Source: Flavobacterium psychrophilum | Lineage (GTDB): Bacteria > Bacteroidota > Bacteroidia > Flavobacteriales > Flavobacteriaceae | Direction of reading: 5' to 3' | Assembly: GCA_945872245.1 (NCBI GenBank) | Contig: CAMBZB010000010.1 | Location: 3,747 to 67,746, forward strand | Length of the DNA: 64,000 bases | Shown here: positions 18,965 through 27,254 of the stretch, one piece after another | Layout: every line of letters starts with the position of its first letter | Position numbering within the stretch: position 1 is the first letter of the stretch | Notes under the pieces: generated by a model | What the model saw: the letters and a program-made list of their open reading frames with translations, nothing else | Database searches by the model: none | Told to the model about the DNA's origin: nothing | Translations under genes and position numbers: made by a program

Positions 18965-19915
18965 ATGAAGCACTGGATTCAAGCCGCTCGATTAAGAACC
19001 TTGCCCTTATCGGTTTCGGGAATAATAGTGGGAAGTATGTATGCGTTGGCTCATCCAACAAATAAAATCCTTACGCCAACAGAAGTTTTCAATTGGAGAA
19101 TATTTGGATTGGCATTGGTAACGACTCTTGGGTTGCAAATACTGTCTAATTTTGCCAACGATTACGGTGACGGAATCAAAGGAACTGACAATGAGGATAG
19201 AGTGGGGCCTAAACGCGCCATTCAAAGTGGTGCGATTTCTCCCGAAGCCATGAAACGCGCTATTTTTTTGACAGCTTCTTTGACATTAATTTCAGCCATG
19301 TTATTGATTTATTATGCTTTTAGGGATACCAATATAGGATATTCCTTGTTTTACTTGGTGTTGGGAGTTTTAGCCATTGCTTCGGCAATTCGATATACTG
19401 TTGGAAATACAGCCTACGGGTATCGAGGTTACGGCGACTTATTCGTGTTTGTGTTTTTTGGACTAGTGAGCACATTGGGCGTGAATTTTTTATATTCAAA
19501 ACAATTAAGTTTCGACTTGTTTTTGCCTGCCACAGCTATTGGATTATTAAGTGTCGGAGTTTTGAACCTCAACAATATGAGAGATGAGGAGTCGGACAGG
19601 AAGTCAAAAAAAAATACAATGGTGGTGAAAATGGGAGGTGCTAAAGCCAAAAAATACCATTACTTTCTAGTTGTTTCGGCCATGGCATTGGTACTAATTT
19701 TTGCGATTATAGATGAATTTCACTTTGATCAATACCTGTTTTTATTGGCCTATATTCCTTTAACCAAACATTTAATTACCGTTTATAAAAACCAAGAGCC
19801 AAGGGCTTTAGATGCCGAATTAAAAAAATTAGCGTTAAGTACTTTTGCGCTTTCAATACTATTGGCGTTGTGCATGATTTTTTTCATTTCGGATTTGCTT
19901 GTCAATAATTATTAA
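18965..19915 (+). CDS. menA: 1,4-dihydroxy-2-naphthoate polyprenyltransferase
   Basis: UbiA-family membrane prenyltransferase, 316 residues, about eight membrane helices. It attaches the polyprenyl tail to DHNA, giving demethylmenaquinone. FANDYGDGIKGTDNEDR is the first Asp-rich prenyl-diphosphate/Mg motif (NDxxDxxxD type) and LNNMRDEESDRKSKKNTM the second. VGPKRAIQSG follows the first motif as usual in MenA. The start KHWIQAARLRTLPLSVSGI is typical. It follows menB and precedes a TPR protein on the same strand. Confidence 0.95.
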   Translation: MKHWIQAARLRTLPLSVSGIIVGSMYALAHPTNKILTPTEVFNWRIFGLALVTTLGLQILSNFANDYGDGIKGTDNEDRVGPKRAIQSGAISPEAMKRAIFLTASLTLISAMLLIYYAFRDTNIGYSLFYLVLGVLAIASAIRYTVGNTAYGYRGYGDLFVFVFFGLVSTLGVNFLYSKQLSFDLFLPATAIGLLSVGVLNLNNMRDEESDRKSKKNTMVVKMGGAKAKKYHYFLVVSAMALVLIFAIIDEFHFDQYLFLLAYIPLTKHLITVYKNQEPRALDAELKKLALSTFALSILLALCMIFFISDLLVNNY

Positions 19916-19944
19916 TTTGAATCTTTAAATTATTAGCCAACAAA

Positions 19945-21153
19945 ATGAATAGAAAAAAAATATTTCTTTTGCTGTTAATCAGTCTTTCGTTCGAATTTAT
20001 TTTTGCGCAACAAGACGGTTATTGGGACAAGGAAAGAGCAACCACAAAAGAAATCGTTGTTTCGGCAAGGGGTAGAATCGTTGTTAAAACCGAAGATTTT
20101 CCTGTGGGAACCACCGAGGTTGTTTATAGGATAACAATTCTGAACGAAAACCAACAGTTGGCAAACAGTTTAGTTTCGGTATTAAAATCCATTCCTGACC
20201 CAACAGGAATCAGTCAAGGTTCGGCTGGGGCGGTTTTCCTCTTTTCGAAAATTTCAGGGGATGACAAATGTAAATACGCCATTTTTTCAAATGAAATCGT
20301 AGCCGCCAAATACAAAGAAAGTGGGGATACAAAGAAAGCTTGTTTTGTCCAGCAAGAAGCAATCAGTAAAGATGCTAAAAGGCTTTCGCTAGATAAATCG
20401 AATTGTTTGTACGCTAATTCGAGCGCTATGTGGTTCGGTTTTGAAAGCAAGAATTGGATAATGAACCAAAAAATCATTCTGGAAGTGGTTCCTTGGGTCA
20501 ATAACAGATTGAGTAGAGGATGGACTTTGGAAAATCGAAAATTGATTATCAATCTATGTAAAGCGGATGATTTAGCCAAAAAAATCCCTAATTCGGATGA
20601 GTTTTGTGTCTGTGTGCTTGACAAGGTGCAAAAGGAGTACAAGTTTCAGGAATTCCAAAAACTACTTTCCATCGAAAAATCAAAAGTATTCAAGGATTTT
20701 GGAAAGGCTTGTTTTAACGAAACGGGAGCTTCTAATGTGATTTATTTGGATTTACGCAACCAAGCATCGGATTTGGCTAAACAGGGGAAATACGGCGACG
20801 CTATTTCAAAACTGCAAAGCATTATAGTTGATGGAAAGGCCACTGTTTTAGATTACAATGCGCTAGGATATGCTTATATTATAACAAAACAGTACGGAAA
20901 AGCGATTAAATTCCTTAAACAAGGCGAGATGCTCGATAATTCGGAATTGTTGTTACAATTGAATTTAGCGCACGCGTATTTGTTGAATAAAGACTTCAAA
21001 TCCGCCAAATCCATTTATAAAAAATACCAATCGCAGAATGTGACCGACGGTTTGGGTTGGACTCAAAAAGTGAAGCTAGACTTCGAAACCTTCGAAAAAG
21101 CAGGATTGCCATATGCTGATTTCGAAAGGGTTTTGAGATTGTTTGAAGATTAA
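19945..21153 (+). CDS. Secreted or periplasmic TPR protein, unknown
   Basis: 402 residues. Residues 1-21 (KKIFLLLLISLSFEFIFAQ) are a signal peptide. The N-terminal half is a domain of unknown type with several cysteines (DDKCKYAIF, KKACFVQQE, SNCLYAN), followed by DEFCVCVLDKVQKEYKFQEF, a C-x-C-x-x-x-K motif I have seen in other Bacteroidota exported proteins. Residues about 265-350 contain two to three TPR units (ASDLAKQGKYGDAISKLQSI, YNALGYAYIITKQYGKAIKF, LNLAHAYLLNKDFKSAKSIY). It sits between menA and menC, 29 and 41 bases away, so it is probably co-transcribed, but nothing ties it to quinone synthesis. Confidence 0.75.
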   Translation: MNRKKIFLLLLISLSFEFIFAQQDGYWDKERATTKEIVVSARGRIVVKTEDFPVGTTEVVYRITILNENQQLANSLVSVLKSIPDPTGISQGSAGAVFLFSKISGDDKCKYAIFSNEIVAAKYKESGDTKKACFVQQEAISKDAKRLSLDKSNCLYANSSAMWFGFESKNWIMNQKIILEVVPWVNNRLSRGWTLENRKLIINLCKADDLAKKIPNSDEFCVCVLDKVQKEYKFQEFQKLLSIEKSKVFKDFGKACFNETGASNVIYLDLRNQASDLAKQGKYGDAISKLQSIIVDGKATVLDYNALGYAYIITKQYGKAIKFLKQGEMLDNSELLLQLNLAHAYLLNKDFKSAKSIYKKYQSQNVTDGLGWTQKVKLDFETFEKAGLPYADFERVLRLFED

Positions 21154-21194
21154 AAAGTTATCTAGCATCTAAAACTAAAACCTAAATACTCATT

Positions 21195-22247
21195 TTGAAA
21201 GCAACTTATCACAAATACATTTTACAATTCAAGCGACCTTCCGGAACTTCTCGTGGCGTGATGACCGAGAAAGAAACTTGGTTTATTGTTCTCGAAAAGG
21301 AGGGTAAAAAAGGAATAGGCGAGTGCGGCATCTTGAGAGGTTTGAGTATTGATGACAGACCCGATTACGAAGCAAAATTGCGATGGACTTGTGCTAATAT
21401 TCATCTGGGCGAAAACCAACTTTGGGAAGCTTTAATCGAGTTTCCTTCGATACAATTTGGGGTCGAAATGGCGTTCCGATCTTTGGTAAGCGAAAGTCCT
21501 TTTTTATTGTTTCCATCTGACTTTACGGATGGCAGAAAAAGCATTCCAATAAACGGACTAGTTTGGATGGGTGAGGACTCGTTTATGAAGCAGCAAATAG
21601 AGGAAAAATTAGCCGATGGATTTCGATGCGTCAAACTCAAAATCGGCGCTATTGATTTTGATGCTGAATTGGAATTATTGCGTTTTATTCGGCAACATTT
21701 CACTCCGGAGCAAGTCGAGATTCGGGTGGATGCTAACGGCGCATTTGATTCGCATTTAGCTTTAAATAAAATTACACAATTATCTGAATTTGAAATACAT
21801 AGTATAGAGCAACCTATTCAAAAAAACAATACTGACAGTATGGCAGATTTGTGTAAAACCACTCCGATTCCCATTGCTTTGGACGAAGAGTTAATAGGAG
21901 TGTTTTCATTACAGGAAAAAGAAACTTTATTGCAAAAAATTAAGCCGCAATACCTCATTTTAAAGCCGAGTTTTATTGGTGGTTTTCGAGGTACAAAGGA
22001 GTGGATTTCGCTGGCTGAAAAACACCAAATTCGGTGGTGGATTACCTCGGCTTTGGAGTCAAATATTGGGTTAAATGCCATCGCGCAATGGACTTTTTTG
22101 CAACATAATTTGATGCCTCAAGGATTAGGAACCGGAGCTTTGTATACTAATAATTTTGATTGTCCGCTGCAGGTTTCGCAAGGACAATTGTGGTATAAAA
22201 AGGATGCGGATTGGGATTTTAATTTTGACCCGAAAAATTGGAATTAG
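21195..22247 (+). CDS. menC: o-Succinylbenzoate synthase
   Basis: Enolase-superfamily enzyme that dehydrates SHCHC to O-succinylbenzoate. 350 residues. Catalytic and metal sites are visible in order: VKLKIG (lysine), RVDANGAF (Asp), SIEQP (Glu), ALDEELIG (Asp) and LKPSFIGG (lysine). The start is a TTG: an in-frame stop lies just upstream, and the next ATG (residue 23) would remove the KYILQFKRPSGTSRG strand typical of MenC. Its stop overlaps the stop of the convergent permease gene by three bases. menE, the next pathway enzyme and a common partner, is not in the window. Confidence 0.93.
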   Translation: MKATYHKYILQFKRPSGTSRGVMTEKETWFIVLEKEGKKGIGECGILRGLSIDDRPDYEAKLRWTCANIHLGENQLWEALIEFPSIQFGVEMAFRSLVSESPFLLFPSDFTDGRKSIPINGLVWMGEDSFMKQQIEEKLADGFRCVKLKIGAIDFDAELELLRFIRQHFTPEQVEIRVDANGAFDSHLALNKITQLSEFEIHSIEQPIQKNNTDSMADLCKTTPIPIALDEELIGVFSLQEKETLLQKIKPQYLILKPSFIGGFRGTKEWISLAEKHQIRWWITSALESNIGLNAIAQWTFLQHNLMPQGLGTGALYTNNFDCPLQVSQGQLWYKKDADWDFNFDPKNWN

Positions 22248-23326
22248 TTTTTATTCTTTGAGTTGCCATTACTTAGTAGCATTGATAATGTTTTTAAACC
22301 CTCAGTTCTATCGGCAACTAGTTTGACAATGCTAATAAACGGAATGAATACTATCATTCCCGCGGCTCCCCATATTATGCCGCCGGCAATTATCATGACA
22401 ATGATAACAAGTGTATTTATTTTCAAACGCCCCCCCACGGCAAAAGGGAATATGATGTAGGCCTCCATAATTTGGACAATGCTAAAAACTAAAATCACAC
22501 CCAGTGGATACCAGATGGAATTGAAGGTAATCCACGATACGGTGATTGGCAAAAGTGAGGAGATAATGATTCCTACGTAGGGAATAAATGTGAGAATGGA
22601 GGCAATAAAGCCGAAGAGAAAGGGGTGTGGAATACCGATGATGGTGAGTCCAATGCTGTTTAAAATCCCAACAATCAAATACACTAATAACATTCCCTTG
22701 ATGAAATTATAATAGGCATGAATGGTTTCGACAAGGATTTCGTGGATGGTTTCTTTTTTATGGGAGGAAAAAATAGCATAGAGTACATGAACCAATGCCC
22801 CTCGGTGGTAGAGTATGAGCACCGAATAAACAGGGATTATTAAAAGATAGAAAATAGACTCTGAAAGGGAATATAAGGTGATTTTGAGCAATGAAAAAGC
22901 CTGTGTTCCTGAATTGCTGATTAAATTTTTAAGGAACGCCATTTGTTTTTCCGTACTGATGTTAAATCGCTCGGTAAGAAAACCACTTAACTGGTTTGCT
23001 GTTTCCAATAGTTTTATCTTCAGGGTTTGCCATTCATTGGAAAACTCCATCACTTGATTGATAAGAAGATAAAGCAGTAATCCAAAAAAAACGGTAACAC
23101 TAAAAATAGCGATGGAGATGGCAACCGACTTGTTCATTCCTTTATGCTCCATCCATTTGCATATTGGATATAGCAAAAAGCTAATAAGCACAGCAAAACT
23201 TAATGGAATAAAAAGGGTTTTACCAAGGTAAAGCAAAACAGAAACTAGGAGAACGTATAAAAGAATGTCTAATGAAGAATATTTTTTGTTAGGAAAAGAT
23301 GTCGGTGTTTTCAGGATATTTGCCAT
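22244..23326 (-). CDS. AI-2E family transporter (PerM-like permease)
   Basis: 360 residues with about seven or eight membrane helices grouped as in the AI-2E exporter family (PF01594): two at the N-terminus (LLYVLLVSVLLYLGKTLFIP), one after a soluble stretch, and a C-terminal set with GIPHPFLFGFIASILTFIPY. The PHPFLFGFIASILTFIPYVG block is the family signature. Members export diverse compounds and some act as Na+/H+ antiporters; the AI-2 label is historical. It is convergent with menC, with overlapping stops. Confidence 0.9.
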   Translation of the reverse strand: MANILKTPTSFPNKKYSSLDILLYVLLVSVLLYLGKTLFIPLSFAVLISFLLYPICKWMEHKGMNKSVAISIAIFSVTVFFGLLLYLLINQVMEFSNEWQTLKIKLLETANQLSGFLTERFNISTEKQMAFLKNLISNSGTQAFSLLKITLYSLSESIFYLLIIPVYSVLILYHRGALVHVLYAIFSSHKKETIHEILVETIHAYYNFIKGMLLVYLIVGILNSIGLTIIGIPHPFLFGFIASILTFIPYVGIIISSLLPITVSWITFNSIWYPLGVILVFSIVQIMEAYIIFPFAVGGRLKINTLVIIVMIIAGGIIWGAAGMIVFIPFISIVKLVADRTEGLKTLSMLLSNGNSKNKN

Positions 23327-23426
23327 GATGAATCGGAATTTTAACGGTTATATTTTTCGATACTAATTCTTTCCACTCTTTTTTAAAAGCATAATTCATC
23401 AAAAAGGAATTGTTTCTCCCCTTTTT

Positions 23427-26400
23427 CTAAAAATAATTTTCTATCAACTCGGTCAATGCCATAATATTTACAGGTTTAGAAATATAATCGGTGCAACCAG
23501 CATTTATAGCATTGTCTCGGTCTGTGGATAGCCCATTTGCGGTTTGTGCGATAACGATTAGATCTTTGTTGAACTTGCGAATTTTTCCTGTGGCCTCATA
23601 ACCATCCATCTCAGGCATATTAATGTCCATCATTACTAAATCGATATCCGGATTATTTCGGCACGTTTCGATTGCATCAAATCCCGTGCTTACTTTTAAG
23701 ATTTCTTTTGCGAATTTTTTTACGGCAATGGTCATCAATAATTTTGAAATTTCATCATCTTCGACAATTAATATTTTCAATTTTTTGATTGGAGTATGTA
23801 TCTTATTGATTGGGATGTCAACTTTGATTGTTTTTTGGACATCCTGTTCTTTTATGTAGGGAATAGTAAAATAGAAGGTGCTTCCTTTTCCCAATTCGCT
23901 TTCAACCCAAATTTCACCTCCTAACATTTCAATATAGGCTTTAGAAATGGCTAATCCCAATCCTGAACCAGCCTTATTTCGACTCAGGGACTCATTGGCT
24001 TGTCTGAACCTTTCAAATATGAATTTTTGCTCGTATTTTGAAATGCCCATACCGGAATCTTTTACATAAAACTCTAAGAAGTTTCCTTTTTTGATGTAAC
24101 CAAATTCCACTGACCCTTCATCAGTAAATTTTATGGCGTTTTTCACCAAGTTGGTCAGAATGGCATACATTTTCTCGCAATCCGTTTTTATGGAGGCCTC
24201 TTTTGAGTTTAATGCGTTATTGAAGCGTATTTGTATGCCTTTTTGTTTTACTTCAGGGGAGAAGAAGGTGTGTAAATATTCAATTTGTTCGTTTACGTTA
24301 GTTTCCGATAATGAAATTTCTACTTCCCCCGCTTCTACTTTTGAGATGCTAATAATGTCGTTTATGATATTGAGCATACGAGCGCCACTTTTTTCGATGA
24401 TATCAATGTATTCTTGTTGTACTTCCCCAGATAATTTAGGTTCTTTTAAAAGTTCTGTGAATCCCAGAATACCGTTCATAGGAGTGCGAATTTCGTGGCT
24501 CATATTCGCGAGAAAAGCAGACTTCAAACGATCACTTTCCTCCGCTTTTTCTTTGGCTTTGAGTGATTCTTTTTGCAAGCGTTTGCTTTCCGTGATGTCT
24601 TCCTTAATGGTAATAAAATGGGTTATTTCACTTTTTTCATTAAGAATTGGTGAAATCGCCACAGATTCCCAGAACAAACTTCCATCCTTTTTCTTGTTTT
24701 GAAACTCACCCCGCCAATCTTTTCCGTCTAAAATAGTCTTCCACAACTCTTCATATTCTTCGGGCGAAGTATGCTCGGAAAATAATATTCTTTGGTTTTT
24801 TCCAACGACCTCCTCCATGTTATATCCGGTTGTTTCCAGAAATTTCTGATTTGCATATTCAATTTGTCCCCTATTATCTATAATCACGACAGAAACGGGA
24901 CTTTGCTCCACGGCTTTTGAAAGTTGCTGAATTTTTTCGAGATGCTTTTTACGTTCCCCTTCAATCAAAATAGATTCAAGGCAGAATGATACATTTCGAG
25001 TTATGTTTTCAAGTAAAGCGACCTCTTCAAGATTCGAAAAAGTGTTGATTTTATCTGAATATAAGGTAAAGGCACCGATGGTTTTGCTTTGTACATTGAT
25101 TGGAATGGAAATTGCAGAATGATACTTTCTCTGCATTGCTTCTTTACGCCAGAGTAGCATATTGGCATCATTTGCAATATCGTTACAAATAACGGTTTTC
25201 CCTTCTCTGATTGCGGTTCCCGATGGACCTTTTCCTTCAGGAATATCCAAGACGGATATTTTTTTAATATTGGTCAAATAGCCATCTTCAAATCCATTTC
25301 GAGCTGCGGAATAAATGGTTTTATCGGTATAGTCTACAAGGCCTACCCAGCTCATAAGATATCCGCCATAAGTTACCGCAATGCGACAAATTTCTTCAAA
25401 AAGTTTTTCTTGGTTAGGAGTGCGTATAATCAAATTATTGATATGGCTGTTGAGTAAAAGAACACGATTGAGTTTTTTCAGTTCATCGGATGTTTCTTTT
25501 TGCTGTGTGATGTCATACATATAGCCATGCCAAAGTACGGAACCATCATGGTCAAGTTCTGGTATTGCGATACCTAGAATGTGGCGATAGGATGCTTCAC
25601 TGTATTTAATACGAAATTCTTTTGTCCATTGTGACAAATTTTGTGCCGATTCGTTAATGGAGGTCATTACATCACTATGATCATCTGGGTGAATCATTTC
25701 GATGATTTTAGTGGCATCTTCTCGTACCTCCTCAGGACTTACACCGTAAATGTCTTTAATTCCTTCGCTAGAATAAGGAAAGCAGGAACTTCCGTCAGGG
25801 CGTAGTTTATATTGATATACCATTCCCGGAACTCGACTGGTGATTTTTTGAATTAGAGCTAGGGATTCTTGTTTGATTTTTTCAACCTGTTTTTGCTCGG
25901 TAATATCTCGGGTGATTATAATAAAATGGTTGTTTTTTTTACCGCTGTCAGCTATTGGTGATACAGAAAGTTCAAAACTTCTTTTGCCTTTAGGCAATTC
26001 TAAATCGTATTGGCGCCCCGATGACCATCCTTTTTCATTTGCTTCGTTTAATGCTAGCAAAATAGTATCAACGGCATCCGCAGGCAGTACTTCCTGAAAC
26101 AGTTTTCCCGTAAAAATATCCTGGGAGCCATTAATCAAGTTTTTACGATGGGAGTGGTAATAATAAATATGACCTTCTAAATCGGCTTCAAAGAGTGAAT
26201 CGGGAATGGCATCAATGATAGACGTCATGTTTTCATAGATCTTCCTGGTGCTTTCTTCGAGCTGTTTGCGCTCTGTAATGTCCCGCATAATTTTCATGAC
26301 GGCAGGCTGTCCCAGGTAGTCTATTTTTACGGATTCAACCTCAACATTTCTGTTTTTTTTATTTTTGGTTTTAATGATAGTTTCAAAATCAAATTTTCCG

Positions 26401-27191
26401 GTTGCTTTAAGCGCTTCGATTCTATTGCTTCTAACTTTTTCGGAAGCTGTATCAATGTCTTTACTATTTAAGGCGATAAGTTCCTCTTTAGTATACCCTA
26501 AAATAGAGGTTGCTGCATGATTTGCCTCAATGAAATTAGATGTTTTGTTACCCTCTTCAATTTTTTCAATTGTTATGCTGTCTCGGTTGCTTTCAAAAAG
26601 AGTTCGGTATTTTTCTTCACTAAGCCGCAATGCCTCTTCTGCCTTTTTGCTTTCGGTGATGTCAAACAAGGTGATGAAAGATTGTTCTCCATTTCCCCCT
26701 GAAACTCCGCTAAGGCAGACAACATAGTCCTGATAGTTGCCTTTTATTACTATCTCACACATTTCTTTTTCCTGGCCTCTTAGTACTTTATCAAGGAAGG
26801 AACTAAAGATTTCTCGGCAATCGCCTGCAAGGAAAAGAGCCAGCCGTTTGTTTATTAAAAAGGACCGTTCTTGACCAAGAATTTGTGCCGCCATGAAATT
26901 TAGCTCCATAATCTCGCCTTCTTTGGATAATGTCAAATAACCGGAAGGAGCGAAGTCGTATAATTCTGCAAATTTATTTGCTTCAATTTCAGCTTGTTTT
27001 TTTGCCAAAAGGAGTTCCTCATTCTGCATTTCAAGCTCAATCTGGTGTACATCAAGTTCATGGATGAGTTCCAGGGTTTCTATGTAAGACAATTTGGTGT
27101 CTGGTGTTACATTCTTCTTCTTGAGGATTAATTCTTCGGCTTTTTTACGAAGAAGTAATTCCTTTTCTAATTTGGTTTTGCCGTTTTTCAT
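23427..27191 (-). CDS. Multi-PAS/GAF hybrid sensor histidine kinase
   Basis: 1254 residues, no membrane segment. The N-terminal 60 residues are charged and helical. PAS domains follow at roughly 60-180, 190-310, 320-440 and 450-580 (PAC-like ends such as ITLFDITESKKAEEAL and MRDITERKQLEES), then a GAF domain at about 590-750 (GTAIREGKTVICNDIANDA), another PAS (ESVAISPILNEKSEITHF), HisKA with ANMSHEIRTPMNGILGF, HATPase_c (NLVKNAIKF, DSGMGI, GSGLGLAISKAY) and a C-terminal receiver (ILIVEDD, MMDINMPEMDGYEAT). A cytoplasmic sensor integrating several small-molecule or redox inputs is likely. It lies 63 bases after the CheB-CheR fusion gene on the same strand, so the two probably act together. Confidence 0.93.
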   Translation of the reverse strand: MKNGKTKLEKELLLRKKAEELILKKKNVTPDTKLSYIETLELIHELDVHQIELEMQNEELLLAKKQAEIEANKFAELYDFAPSGYLTLSKEGEIMELNFMAAQILGQERSFLINKRLALFLAGDCREIFSSFLDKVLRGQEKEMCEIVIKGNYQDYVVCLSGVSGGNGEQSFITLFDITESKKAEEALRLSEEKYRTLFESNRDSITIEKIEEGNKTSNFIEANHAATSILGYTKEELIALNSKDIDTASEKVRSNRIEALKATGKFDFETIIKTKNKKNRNVEVESVKIDYLGQPAVMKIMRDITERKQLEESTRKIYENMTSIIDAIPDSLFEADLEGHIYYYHSHRKNLINGSQDIFTGKLFQEVLPADAVDTILLALNEANEKGWSSGRQYDLELPKGKRSFELSVSPIADSGKKNNHFIIITRDITEQKQVEKIKQESLALIQKITSRVPGMVYQYKLRPDGSSCFPYSSEGIKDIYGVSPEEVREDATKIIEMIHPDDHSDVMTSINESAQNLSQWTKEFRIKYSEASYRHILGIAIPELDHDGSVLWHGYMYDITQQKETSDELKKLNRVLLLNSHINNLIIRTPNQEKLFEEICRIAVTYGGYLMSWVGLVDYTDKTIYSAARNGFEDGYLTNIKKISVLDIPEGKGPSGTAIREGKTVICNDIANDANMLLWRKEAMQRKYHSAISIPINVQSKTIGAFTLYSDKINTFSNLEEVALLENITRNVSFCLESILIEGERKKHLEKIQQLSKAVEQSPVSVVIIDNRGQIEYANQKFLETTGYNMEEVVGKNQRILFSEHTSPEEYEELWKTILDGKDWRGEFQNKKKDGSLFWESVAISPILNEKSEITHFITIKEDITESKRLQKESLKAKEKAEESDRLKSAFLANMSHEIRTPMNGILGFTELLKEPKLSGEVQQEYIDIIEKSGARMLNIINDIISISKVEAGEVEISLSETNVNEQIEYLHTFFSPEVKQKGIQIRFNNALNSKEASIKTDCEKMYAILTNLVKNAIKFTDEGSVEFGYIKKGNFLEFYVKDSGMGISKYEQKFIFERFRQANESLSRNKAGSGLGLAISKAYIEMLGGEIWVESELGKGSTFYFTIPYIKEQDVQKTIKVDIPINKIHTPIKKLKILIVEDDEISKLLMTIAVKKFAKEILKVSTGFDAIETCRNNPDIDLVMMDINMPEMDGYEATGKIRKFNKDLIVIAQTANGLSTDRDNAINAGCTDYISKPVNIMALTELIENYF

Positions 27192-27254
27192 GATGTAATA
27201 GCATTAACTGTATGTATTGTTGCTTTATTCATTTTATTGCAATTCTTTGATTTT

